Positions 11,486-22,890 of a DNA stretch of 64,000 bases are shown here, in pieces. The stretch is from Lumnitzera littorea (Eukaryota; Streptophyta; Magnoliopsida; Myrtales; Combretaceae). The stretch is taken from the NCBI GenBank assembly GCA_024138015.1, contig JAMXBB010000008.1:43739464-43803463 (forward strand), in the 5' to 3' direction. The notes beneath the pieces were generated by a model that was not told the origin of the DNA, searched no databases, and was given only the letters and a program-made list of their open reading frames with translations. The position numbers and the translations under genes were made by a program. Every line of letters begins with the position of its first letter. Position 1 is the stretch's first letter.

Positions 11486-12403
11486 TGATAGGGACCAAGG
11501 ATCGATCATGCGCTCCCGAGCTAGAGGGATTTGTTAGATGCTTCGTCGAGTTATCCGAGGTAAGTTAAGTGCCAAAGATCAGTGTTGTCCAATCTACCGA
11601 GCTACTTTGCTCTCTACACCATCTAGGAAGCTGCCAAGGTGATTAGTTAACATGCAGAGCTGACCCTTCTGTAACACCCTAGTCTAAGTACAAATTAGGA
11701 AAATAGCCATCTCTATAATGCTAAGGCCGAGCTAACAATTGTCAAGAGCTGACCACCCAAGGCTAAACCGAATGTGAGCCATCCCTAAGCCAACCCTTAT
11801 CTAGCCTGCAATAAACCCTTATCTAGCCTACAGCAATCAAAGTTGCCAAACTACTGATGCCGATTAGACCTAATCAAGGCTTAGCCTTACTCGACCTGTA
11901 GTGTTATTGGACCATAAACTGAGTAAAACATATGCGTACTGTCCTTTCTAACATTCGTATCGTCCTTTTTGATAGAGGATATTTTTTTGCATGAATACTT
12001 ACTTTCCCTGTAAATTATTCTCCTTTTGTTTAGTAAGTAGGGATCATTTTCTATAATTTAGGACTTACCCTAATTAGATACCATAAATACTTACATAATA
12101 TAATAGTCCCATCATCATATAGAGAATACACTGAACTTTTACTCCCTCTTAAGTTAAGTGTCGTTCTACTTACTCTTAAGTTACTCTTATCTAGCTCATT
12201 GAGTGTAGACTATTGGCGAGTAACCTCTAACCATACTTGTGCGTCATATCAAGTGTGACCCAAGCTTATGCATAATCAATGCACGAGAAACCCTGTTCAT
12301 CCTCGACTACCATTTACTTTTTGAGCTATCTCGTGGGCCCAGACCTGCCCTTTTGGTTACACATGATATTGGCCATATGTATTCATCTATGGAATCTATA
12401 TCA
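11486..12403 (+). repeat. 3' LTR of the family-B gypsy element
   Basis: This 918-bp LTR runs TGATAGGGACC...CTATATCA, directly after the purine-rich tract CGAAGGGG. It is homologous to 3550-4481 and to the tandem LTRs at 1-754 and 755-3549. A small internal duplication of CCTTATCTAGCCT(A/G)CA occurs near 11800-11835. Confidence 0.9.
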
Positions 12404-14313
12404 GAAAGCCTTTAAGGAGAGATACATTCCAGCACATGAGAACATAGTTTGACAATGAAGAGTTGGTAAGGGGTGCTAGTTTTAGTAGAGGTGGTGGTTC
12501 ACATTTGGATATGATAGAAGATATGCTTCAATAACAAATACAGAAGCAAGAGGATATGCATGTTCTAGAAGTTGACAATAAAAAAGATATAAGTTGTTGA
12601 AATTTGCCAGTAATGTTGCTAAGAAGTATAACCTTTGAATGCTTGATGTGACCCTACTTACTCTAAGCTCAAGTGAAGAAGATGAGGAGGAAAATGAAGA
12701 AGAGGAGGATGAAGAGGGAGAGGAAGAAGAGGAAGCCGAGGAGGAAGGAGATGATGAAAGCTCCAGTGAGGAGATTAATGATGAAGATGAGATCATGGAT
12801 GATGCCTTTGATGAGGAGGTTTGAGAAGCTAAGGTGGTTATTTTTTCTTTTTCTGTTCAGTTTGTACTTAGCTTATTATAAGCTCTGTTTAGGGTTGGAC
12901 TATTTCTCTATTTTTCTATTTCATGTTTTTTCCTTTATTTTGTTTGCTTTTATTTTCTTTTCTTTGATTGTGTTAGTGAGTTGTGTTACTTGGTCCTGGT
13001 CATGAAAAATATTAAGCTTATGTAGATTTATGCTTAGAAAGGAGGATTCCAAATTTCGTAGTTAATAAATGTGTAAATTGAATTTCAGGTAAGTATCTAT
13101 TTTTGTTCCACTTTCATATCTTCTTGCCCAATGAATGTATGAATTTATGTTTTCTATTTTAAATTACTTAGTTCATACATTGAGGACAATGTACAACTTT
13201 AAGTGTGGGGAAGGAGATATAGAAATTATTGCTATTTGGGAGACAAATTTTGATGCATTTAACCCAATTATTTTGTTAACTTGCAACTATGTTATAATTT
13301 GATGACTTCCAATGAATTATATTGAATATTTGATGCTTGATCTTTGATGATCAATTTACAATTTGCTGAAGTTGATTGGTGGAATCTATGTGGAGTAAAG
13401 TTAGGAGTTACTTACCTTAGGATTTTAAGACTTGAGATTAGAGCAACATTTCTAGTCGAGAGCTGGTCATGACTAGTTTTGAATATTCTTTAATGTATAC
13501 TTTTCTCTTGGAAGTCTTTAGAACCTTATAATCCTTAATAAATAAACAAACAAAATTTTGTTTTTTGAAAATTCCTCAAAAAATATAGATGGAGACTAAG
13601 AAAAAAGAAAAGAAAAAAAGAAGAAAGAAAAATGAAATGAAATGAAATGAAATAAAGTGATCATGTTGGTGAGGATTGGCATTAGTCCCTCACAAGAGTA
13701 AGGTTCTTTCTCGTTGCTAATGTAAAGATAAGTTGGTATGAATTTGTCTAGGTCCATTAGAAGAGCGAGGTTCGAATTTTGCTGCTAATGGACTCCAATC
13801 ACAAATGAGTCATTCACAAATGAAATAAATTAAGTGAGTTGAAGCCTTCTAATGAAAATAAATACTAGGGGAGTGATCAAAAGAATATAATAGGTGTTTA
13901 CTCTAAATTATGGTGCTTAGCGAGATTTAAGAGAGAGTTGTATACATTTAAACTAAGTCGATTAAAATTTTTATGACTTTTTCTTGGTTAGTGAGATGTT
14001 AAATTTGATTTTAAGAATGAGAATCTCTAATTAAGTGATTTAGATAAAATCTAATTTACATAGATCAACTTGTGAACTTGGGTATTTTGTGTCTCTTGGC
14101 ATTGCAAAAAGATGTAAGTATGAGGAAGGAAGTCGTTAAAAATTTTTGGGTGAAAAGTTGCAAGTTGATCTTTTGAATTTTTTTTTTTTTTGGTTAAGCG
14201 TAATTTTTGCTCGCTCTCCTAAGTAATGATAATTTTAATTAAGGATTTCTTGTTCTAATTTTTCTCTGATCTATTCGCTTAATGAAAAGTAAATTCTTAA
14301 GTATGAGGAAGTT
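12404..14313 (+). mobile_element. 3' internal segment of a Tat/Athila-like gypsy element (remnant)
   Basis: No RT or integrase is present. The stretch holds an open frame (12639-12824) encoding an almost purely acidic Glu/Asp-rich peptide. At 13178-13216 the motif ACATTGAGGACAATGT...TTAAGTGTGGGG resembles motifs I recall from the 3' non-coding part of plant Tat/Athila elements. A second, weaker version of the 'aagtgtgggg' motif (AAGTATGAGGAAGTT) precedes TGATAAGCTC at 14314, where an LTR would start. The family name rests on recalled motifs only. The acidic frame is more likely element debris than a host gene. Confidence 0.45.
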
Positions 14314-15595
14314 TGATAAGCTCTTAATTGGTTATATTTAATATAATGATTTTCCTTGAAATTTCAACTTATTTTAATTAAATGATACTCAGTTGAGTAA
14401 AATCTTGATTTCTAGATTTTGGAATGTTTTTTAAGTGAAAATGAGAAAATAGAAATAAGTTTCACTTAATTTAAAGTTAAATTGAAGAAGTTATGAAGTT
14501 TGGAAGTGAGACGAACACCAACATGACTATCTCAATTGTAGGGAGGATTTTTTAGTTGAGTAGAATAGTGTACAAAAAGTGTCACCACTTGAGAGACATG
14601 ACTATGTCCCTAGTCATGTCAGTTATAGATTTGTAAAGATTTAGTGAATTTTTTGGGCATGTAGCGAAGAGTGAAAAATAAATGCATTATAAAAGGGATC
14701 ATCAAGGATATTTAACAAATTTTTTATACGACCTTTAAAGAGACTCAAAGGGAAAAAATGCATAAGAGAACAACACACTCTGAAACTCAACATTTAAGAA
14801 ATTTGATTTGTTTTCATGGCTTTTCTTTTCATGTTTTCACTAGATCTTACTAAGGATTGTTCTTTTGCCATGATTAGCATGTAAATTTATTATATCTAGG
14901 TTTCATGGAACTTAGAATTACCATGTGATGATGAGTTTATTAGATCTAATAAAGATCCTTATTTTTATTAATTCAATTATGCATTCTTTGTTACTTTAGA
15001 TTGATATTTCTATGGTATTAATCTAATACTTGATATTGTGCAAGAATATCGATAGATTGCTTGTATAATTAGATCTAGGCAAAATTGATGAAGATTATTA
15101 AAAGTTTAGAGATAAATTGCAAAGTCTTGCTAGGTATTGATTGTTTTGTTTAAGAGAATTTGTTGTTCTTTAATATAATCTTTAATTATACTATTGAAAA
15201 GAGATTCTAATAGATAATTCAAAGATTAGGGTTAATAAACTTATGAAAGTTATTAACTTTATTAGAGAATTATGCCAATTAAAGAAATAAAGATTGAATT
15301 AGCTTATCTTTTGTAGAAGTTACATGTGTAATTCTAAGAAAAGCAAGATCTAGATAGGTAATTGCATCTTGAAGTTAATTTTTTGAATTAATTGTTTTCT
15401 TGTTTAATTTCTATAGTTGAGTCTTGATAAGTTGTTAGGTTAGTTTTTAGCAAAAATTTAATTTAATTTCTAGAATTCAAATTTGCCGATTAGATAATAA
15501 TAAAATAGTTAGTTTTAGTAATCATAGTTCTTGTAAGAACGACATCCACTTTTAATAGTCTATACTACTATCAAAAGGTGTGCATGCCTTATACT
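14314..15595 (+). repeat. Probable LTR of the Tat/Athila-like element
   Basis: It starts TGATAAGCTCTTAATTGG just after a polypurine-like AAGTATGAGGAAGTT. It ends near the segment TAAGAACGACATCCACTTTT...CTATACTACTATC, which resembles the 3' end of such LTRs. No second copy exists in the window to confirm the ends, and the right edge is set only by where the copia sequence starts. It is very AT-rich and has no coding signal. Confidence 0.4.
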
Positions 15596-17693
15596 AGCCT
15601 TCAATTGATAGTAGGATGTACATCTAAACAAAATGTTGTCTCTAAAAGGAAGAACAAACACACGGTAGAAATGGCAAGGTGTATCATCGCTAAAAAAGGA
15701 TTACCTCATAAATTTTGGGCTAATGCTATTAATGATTCAATGTACTTGTTAAATGGATTTCCAATAAGGGCTATTGAAGGAAAATATCCAATTGAGTCTT
15801 AAAGTAAGAAGAAACCAATGGCAAAGAACTTAAAAGTGTTTGATTTTGTTTGTCATGTACAAATACCAACAATTAAGAGAAGTAAACTTTACCAGAAATA
15901 TGGTTTAGGAATTTTTTTGCGTTATGCATCTCAAACTAAGGGTTTTAGAATTTATAATCTGCAATCACAAAAAGTTATCATCGGTAGGGATGTAGTAGTT
16001 GATGAAAATTCCTATTGGAATTTGTAAAATGGTAAGACTGAGTAGCATTGAGATAATTCACAACAAGTGCAGACTTTAAAATCTTCTCTTGAACCCTAAA
16101 AAAGGGATGATGAAAAGAAGAATGAGATTGGAGATGATGAAGATGTCTCCTCAACTAAGAAAATAGAGACCTTATCATAGATTTATGGAAGTTGTAACTT
16201 TGTCATAAATGAGCTTGTAAACTGTAGTGAAGCTTCAAAGCTAGAAGAATAGATTGAAGCAATAGATGAAGAAATGTAATAGGGCTAAAATGAGTTTATA
16301 GAACAAAAGTAAATCCTAATAGGTCAATTAACAAGCTAAAAGCAAGGTTGGTTGCTAAAGGTATGCCCAAGAACTAGGTATAGACTTTGGTGATACATTT
16401 GCTCTAATTACTAGGTAAGATACCATTAGATTTTTTGTGCCTTTAGTAGCTCAAATGAAATGAAAAATCTTCCACTTGGATGTAAAGTTAGCTTTCTTGA
16501 ATGGAGAGTTGTTGAAGAGATCTTTATTGAACAACTTGAAGATTATCAAGTTGTAGGTAAGAAGGAGATGGTTTATAGGCTATACAAGCTTTATATGGCT
16601 TTGAATAGGCTCTTAGAGCATAGCGTAGCAAAATTGATGCTTATCTTCCTCATTGTAGTTTCAAAAAGAGTGAAAATAAAGATACTTTATATGTAAGAAG
16701 TGAAGAGTAAGGAAAATTGTTATTGGTGTTACTTTATGTAAATGATGTATTAGTGACAGGAATGATTAAAAGGAAATTGAAAGTTTTAAAAGAGAAATGG
16801 AAGGGAAGTTTAAAATGAGTGATTTGGGAATGATGAAATATTTCTAAGGCATGGGAATCTCCTAATGTGCAATGATGATTTTCATTTCTTAAGAAAATTA
16901 TGCTCTTGAACTGTTGAAGTGACACAATATAGAAAGATGTAAAGTGTTAAACACTCCATCAGTAGCTAATGAAAAACTTGCAAAAGATGAGAAGGGCAAG
17001 AAGGTTAATGCTACAATGTACAGAAGTTTAATTGATAATTTCTTGTATTTAATAACTACTAGACCAAATTTAGTGTTCACAACAAATTTGCTATTAAAGT
17101 TCATGCATTCCCAACTCAAGTCCACTTAAGAATATCAATAAGAGTACTTAGATATGTGAAGGGACTATTAATTATGTAATATGGTTTTCATCTATTGAAA
17201 ATGGAAATTTGCAAGGTTACTTAGATAATGATTAGGCTAGTTATGTTGATGACATTGAAAGTCCATCTGGTTATGTTTTTTTAGTTTTTTCTTTGGGGTC
17301 AGGTGCATTTTCGTAGAACTCCAACAAACATGGGGTGGTGGTACAGTCCTCTACTAAAGTAGAGTATATTGCAACAATAGGTACAACAAACTAAGCTATT
17401 TAGCAAAGAAAGATCCTTAGTGATTTGCAGATGATACCTCATAAAGTTGTAGTTATTCAAGTGGACAACAAATCTACAATTTGTATGGCCAAAAATCTTA
17501 TGCTTCATGGCATGGCAAAGCATATTAATGTTAAATTTCATGTAATAAGACAAGCTAAGAAGGAAGGTGAAGTGCAACTAATTCGCTGCAAGTCTAAAGA
17601 GCAGCTTGCTAACATAATGGCTAAAGTTTTATTAAGGAGAAGTTTTAAAGTTCTAAGAACAACACTAAGAGTATTGAAGAAAAATCTTAAGGA
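15596..17693 (+). pseudogene. Ty1/copia pol pseudogene (integrase C-terminal half, RT, RNase H)
   Basis: This is the 3' half of a copia polyprotein gene. Integrase: QNVVSKRKNKHTVEMARC (about 15631-15690) and GLPHKFWANAINDSMYLLN, then KPMAKNLKVFDFV and KVIIGRDVVVDE. RT: KARLVAKG (about 16340), a mutated ALYGLKQ-like region at about 16590, and YVNDVLVTG at 16735-16761, where the catalytic YVDD has become YVND. RNase H: YRSLIDNFLYL (about 17020) and VDNKSTICMAKNLMLHGMAKHI (about 17463-17526), and a tail ending KNLKEY. Integrase before RT marks the copia order. Gag, protease, the catalytic N-terminal half of integrase and the 5' LTR are missing. The left edge joins the preceding LTR abruptly. Confidence 0.9.
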
Positions 17694-18200
17694 GTATTGA
17701 AGTTCTAAGATACTCTTAAAATATGTAGTAATCTAAGAGATCTTTTTTATATTTTGTGAAATGATAAGGAGTGGCAGTCGATACTGCTCATACTTTCTGC
17801 TTTTTATCTGTTCAATTTGATGGGATTAATTGATGTATTTTGATTTAACTCTTGAAAGTTGTCCTCTTCTAACTAATATATAATATGATCAATCAAGCAA
17901 GCTTTATGGTGGCCTTATTTTTGAAAGAAAAATCAGCAAAAAAATTCTCTCTTCACTCAAATTAGGAATTAATAGCATGCTTTGGCATAGAAATACTACT
18001 TAAAATGAGAATAAAATTCTCTATAGATTTCACAAATATTAGAGGTTTCAATTGTTGACTCTTATCTAATAAATACATATTTCCTTCCATATTTAGCTTG
18101 AATTAATATGCACTTTGTTATAAGTAATGTAAATGTTTTTCTTATAAGTGATATGTGAACATATTTCTCATTCTAAACTTCACTTAAACCATTAACTAGC
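17694..18200 (+). repeat. Possible 3' LTR of the copia remnant
   Basis: Right after the end of copia pol, CTTAAGGAGTATTGAAG resembles a decayed polypurine tract followed by a TGTTGAAG-type LTR start. No partner LTR survives in the window, so the right edge (about 18200) is a guess. The stretch is non-coding. Confidence 0.3.
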
Positions 18201-18291
18201 AAAGCTTCTAGATGATTTTTGGTCATTTTCTGTTTTAATTCAACATCAACTTGTATTCTTTCAATCTATTGTTACTTTTACATATTGTCTT

Positions 18292-19443
18292 TGTAAAGAC
18301 CTAAAAAATAATAATAAGAATAATATAAATAAGGATAATAACAATATTTTCAAAAGAAGATATATCTCTATATTTAAATATCCTAAAACCCTAAATATAT
18401 GTATGTATGTATATATATATATATATATCTTATTTGTTCTCCTCTCATAACCTTATCATTCTCTTCTCATGTGGTTTCTTTTGTTCCTCATTAACCTAAT
18501 ACTCTCATCTCTCATAATTCTCTCTTTACTAAATAAACTCCTCCCTAGAAGGTCATGTTAAGGCAAAATGCATACGTAAGTTTCTCAATCAGGAAAAATT
18601 GTAGGATTTTTCTAATTGAGGAATTCATCTAATCACATGATGTTAACATGGGCAAGAATAATAACAATATGAATGTGAAATTTTGGGAAAACCTAAAGTA
18701 GTTATTGTGGATTTGCAAACAAATAAAAATAAAAAAAAATAAACATCAATGTGAACTGTTGCAATTCTTGAATTAGAACGAGGTATGTAGATTTTTGGAT
18801 TCTATTAACTTCCGTAAATAATTTACGTTAGGGTTAAAAAAACATATTCAAGAGTTATTTAGTTGTAGATTATGAATAGAGAATTGAAGCTTTTCTTAAG
18901 TTTTTAACATATCAATTTATTGCTATCATTAGTATCAATTATGAAACTTTACCAAAAGTAATATAGATATATACATATATTAAAGAAAAATAAAACATGT
19001 TTTTAATAAATATATTATATTTAAGCTCATAAAATATACTTTAATATATTGTTTAAGCTGAGAAGATGAATATAAAATATTGGTGTAAACTTTATAAAAA
19101 ATAATATAAATATAGAAGATAGAGATTTAAAATGATAGAATATACATATATAGATATAGATAGATAAAAAAAGATATATTTATATAGAAAATAGAGATAT
19201 AAATTAATAAATGATAAAGATGTAGAAGATATTGTAGATTTTTTTTTTGAAGGCCATTAACTATAAATAACACAAAGAGAGAATATTCAAATTATATATT
19301 TAGAGATATCGAATCAAATAAAACTTACTGACTTATAATAATAAATAAAAATAGGTTGAAGAATAATTGCATAATAAAAGAATAATAAAATAACTACGTT
19401 GATCATAATAACAAATAAACTAATGAGAAAATATATAAGTATG

Positions 19444-19474
<31 letters not shown>

Positions 19475-20504
19475 TAAACAAATAAATATATAGTTCTTAA
19501 GTTTTAATTTTATGTAAATGGAAAGGTTAAACTTTAACCATAGGGTTTAATCTATAAAGTTATTAATATAGTTTTTAGATGATTAACCTCAAGTATAAAG
19601 TACGAGTAATTTAAATCGAAATCATAATTATAGATTGTGACATTAATTTCTAATTAAGTATAGAGAGGTGACAAGTTTTGTATATGAATTTATCAAGTTT
19701 TAATATCAATTATGAATAACAAAATATTATTGCTTAGGAGTAAGTAATGTAACACATATTTATTAGTTATGTTTGCTAGGATAGAAAGTTAAAATGAACT
19801 AATGAAATATTCAATTATAAAAATGTTTGTTATTTGTGCTTAGTACCTCGTCGATTAATAGGTGATGTTGTCCCCGATGGAGTCACCTATCAACATGACA
19901 GGGTAGATATAGGGACTCATAGATTGTTGGGGCCCAAAGTAATAGTTCCTAACATTAAAGTATTTTTGTATATATATTGTGTGCTAGGTTCATAAGTTAC
20001 CTTAAGTGTTGAGATGCCAAAATTGTGATGTTCGATAGACTAATTTAAAGATAAGAAATGAATTGTTTGTATTATATGTTTGCATCAATGCATATAAACT
20101 GTTATTTTGTGTGGCATGTGCTTGTGCTTATGGTGTTATGTATTAGGTTTTGGCTCATCTCTCTTTCTTTTTCGACTGCAAGAAACCTAGATCAACATAT
20201 AGATTTCCATGATCTTGGAGACTCTTATTATATAAGCCTTTAGGATGGGAAAAGTGGCGATTACACATGACATAAGAGTTATGATAGCTAGATTATTATT
20301 TCTTATGGTTAATATTTATTGTTTAAGAATTAATTATTTGTAATTAGACATTAATTTGGCTTAGAGAATAAGATTTTTTTTTTCAGGTTATATGAGGTTT
20401 TTACAGTATTATTTGCGGATTTTAGTAATTAATTTACACTTAACACGTTATTAGATACTAAGGACATGTAATGGGTTGTAACACCCGGATTATGGGGTGT
20501 TACA
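18292..20504 (+). mobile_element. Solo LTR, 2213 bp, with perfect target duplication GTCTT
   Basis: It starts TGTAAAGACCTAAAAAATAA and ends TTATGGGGTGTTACA. The five bases on each side (18287-18291 and 20505-20509) are both GTCTT. The TG...CA ends, 5-bp duplication and 'TGTAA..CCC / GGGxGTTACA' style fit the long LTRs of chromovirus (Tekay/Del-like) gypsy elements. There is no internal coding region, primer site or second LTR, so it is the product of recombination between the two LTRs of an inserted element. (TA)n tracts lie at about 18410-18428 and 19446-19464. Confidence 0.85.
20477..20504. repeat. 28-bp near-palindrome at the LTR end
   Basis: TGTAACACCC and GGGGTGTTACA face each other over a seven-base spacer. 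The right arm is the end of the solo LTR. The left arm looks like an LTR start, which suggests either a chance hairpin or a footprint of LTR-start sequence. Confidence 0.6.
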
Positions 20505-20667
20505 GTCTTTAGAGTTTAAATAAATAATTAAATAACACTTTTATGCATGAATTCAATTGAAGTTCTTTATGTTTAAGATTATTCAATCTCTAATGAAAAT
20601 GCATATAAACATAAGAAAACTAAAAAATTCATGCAAGCTAAATGCAAGTGTGTTAGATTTGTATGCG

Positions 20668-20674
20668 TGTGTGT

Positions 20675-20706
<32 letters not shown>
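20668..20706. repeat. (GT)n(GA)n compound microsatellite
   Basis: A run of about ten GT units with one imperfection is followed directly by about nine GA units. The surrounding region from 20510 to about 21600 has no gene or element I can recognise. Confidence 0.9.
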
Positions 20707-21599
20707 CTCTAGAGCTTGTGCACAGCAAAAGAATATGACACATTATGCAAAATATTGGGATGTGTAGATTTTATACTAATAGATATATATTATATGTTTA
20801 TTAGAACATATTATGCAAATTAGTATAATTAAAGTAGTATAATAGATTCTTGTACTAATAGATGTATAATTAAAATAGTGTTTTAATATCTTTCTCAATT
20901 TCAATCGAAACCCTCCATCTTTTCTTTTACCCAAAGCGTTGTCTAAGTTAAAGCATGATTTGGCTCTAACTATTTTCCCCATTTCTCTTGCAAGATATCT
21001 ATCTACTTTATTAGAAATATTGAAGCAAAACTCATTTGGATCTTTTACTTATTTTTATTTGCACATGCTATTGGAATATTTTTCCATAAAGTATTTTCGG
21101 ACTCATGTATAGAAGAAGGTTTGGTATGTAGGTCATGTTTTCTATATGTGAAAAAGGAATAATGAGTTTTAGTTTTTGTCTACCTATTTGTTTGTTCCTA
21201 TCTAAAAATAACATGTAGTGGCTATATTTACGAAATGCAGAATACAAACTAGGGTAATAAGATATCAAGCTTCCAAGAAGAAAATGTTCATCCTATTCTA
21301 TTCATCAGTTTGAGAAATGATGAATCTACTAAAGAAGTTAGAGTATAAATTAGTAGAGGGCACAAACAAGTATGTGTTGAACCAAGTAAATGTAAAACTA
21401 AAAGATTGTTGAAGCAAGAACACTTACTTTTTTTTATTACGTGGAAAGAAAAAGTTGCAGAGTCGTGAAATTGTAACAAACTAAGAACACTTGCTTATTT
21501 TTCTTTTTCTTTTTTTTTTTTTTAATCTTTTCATATAAATTCTTTGAATTGTGTGTGTACTAATAACCACTAGATAAATTGGAACCGACTGGACACAGT

Positions 21600-22275
21600 A
21601 AAGCTTGCATCCAGGATTTCTAGTCAATGATGAAGAAGAAGTCCTCAAACTTAAGTTAGGCACTGTACGACCTTAATCAAGCACCACAAGTTTGATATAG
21701 TGATAAATACTTCATCAAACAAAGATTTAGGAGGAGTTATAGTGGTCCAATTCTCTGCATAAGAAGACTAGAGGAGATATAGAAATTTCTTATTATTTTG
21801 CTGTACATGGATGATCTTATCTATCTAGGAACATATGATCTAGGAACTTAATCAAGATATGATGAAGATATTTCATCGATGAAAGACTTGGGCCTAATGT
21901 AGTACTTCCTATAAGATGTTCTAAAAAGATGAAAGAATATTTATCTTAACAGAAGTACACGAATAATCTATTAAAGAAATCTATTATTGAGTAATTTTAA
22001 TAAGCTTTTGGCTTTGCCGCCATCGGCGAGCAATCCAACAATCCAATTTTAGAAGCCTCATAGGAAGCCTATCATGTCTAAAAGTAATGCAACAAGAGAA
22101 ATGAATGCCATTAGTTCTTTATCTAGATTTATGCAAAATCCATGTCATCCACTTTGGGACAAACAAAGCTGACATTGCAATTATCTTGCTGGATGCTACG
22201 TTTTGTGGCATATGACATAGGTTTACAAGTGATTCCAAATTGATTAGATACACAAATAGTAATTGGGTTGGAGGT
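21600..22275 (+). pseudogene. Second Ty1/copia fragment (RT end and start of RNase H region)
   Basis: The decayed frames contain EVLKLK, ALYDLNQAPQVWYSDKYF (about 21660-21710), an intact-looking catalytic YMDD in LLYMDDLIYLGTYD (about 21800-21840), MKDLGLM.YFL (about 21880-21910) and LSRFMQNPCHP (about 22118-22150), then WVGG near 22270. This is the copia RT palm, followed by the RH-proximal region. It ends in a T-rich tract. It is a different copy from the one at 15596 and lies about 600 bp beyond the stop codon of the ACC synthase gene, in the opposite orientation. Confidence 0.8.
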
Positions 22276-22316
22276 TTTTTTCTTTTTTTCTTTTTCTTTT
22301 TCTTTTTTTTTTTCGG
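22276..22316. repeat. T-rich tract (A-rich on the minus strand)
   Basis: About 40 bases of nearly pure T with scattered C end the copia fragment. On the minus strand this reads as a poly-lysine frame, which is an artefact. From here to the gene (22317-22890) the sequence holds the 3' flank of the ACC synthase gene, with no other feature recognised. Confidence 0.85.
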
Positions 22317-22890
22317 TGAATCAAACATTCAATAAAAAGAAATATGTAAGGCAGAATATCAAAGCATGGCTCAAAAATACGTGAGCTAGTAACTCCATTG
22401 TCTCCATGCATGATTAGTGACCTATCCCAACTAAGACTAGGTTGCAAAGCAAGAACCCTACGCTCTTTATACAAACCAGTAACCACTACCGGTGAACCAA
22501 TGTGGTCTTTGAAGTATATATACAAGAAAATATGCACGATTCTTAAAAGGATCTAGCCATAATATTATGTGACAAACAAATCAGCTATAGAAATTGCAAA
22601 GAATTAACACATTACGATGGAAATGTGAAAGGATCAATTTCCTACATCATTAATTATGTAATAATAGGAAGACTTGGACTTTCATCTGGTTACACTAGTA
22701 CATTCAGTAAACAATAACTTTATTCTCCTAGTCACTTATTTCCCAAGTTTCCCATGTCTAAAAGCTCTAAATTCCCTTTTGTTATTAATTTATGCTAGTT
22801 ATGGTGACGTTATCTATTCACTAGTAAGTAAACAAATACAAGCCATAGCTAGCTTAAATTTCTATTGCCACAACCTTTTGCTATTCGGAC

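Larger units (their letters stand above)
3550..12403 (+). mobile_element. Decayed Ty3/gypsy retrotransposon, family B, full span
   Basis: The element runs 5' LTR 3550-4481, primer-binding site 4485-4500, leader, truncated gag, a 3.7-kb foreign LTR at 5167-8874, RT-RNase H-integrase remains up to 11485, and 3' LTR 11486-12403. The pol order RT, RNase H, integrase (integrase last) is that of Ty3/gypsy. The segment from capsid to protease is missing, so the element lost internal DNA as well as gaining an insertion. It carries many stops and frameshifts and cannot move by itself. No 5-bp target duplication can be read, because its left neighbour is another LTR of the same family. Confidence 0.8.

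Noticed and set aside
12639..12824. Acidic Glu/Asp-rich open frame as a host nuclear protein gene
   Set aside because: It lies within retrotransposon debris, has no recognised domain, and its frame is open because the DNA is a GAA/GAG-rich purine run.
22119..22328. Poly-lysine frames near the T-rich tract
   Set aside because: They are created by reading the minus strand of a T-rich simple tract.
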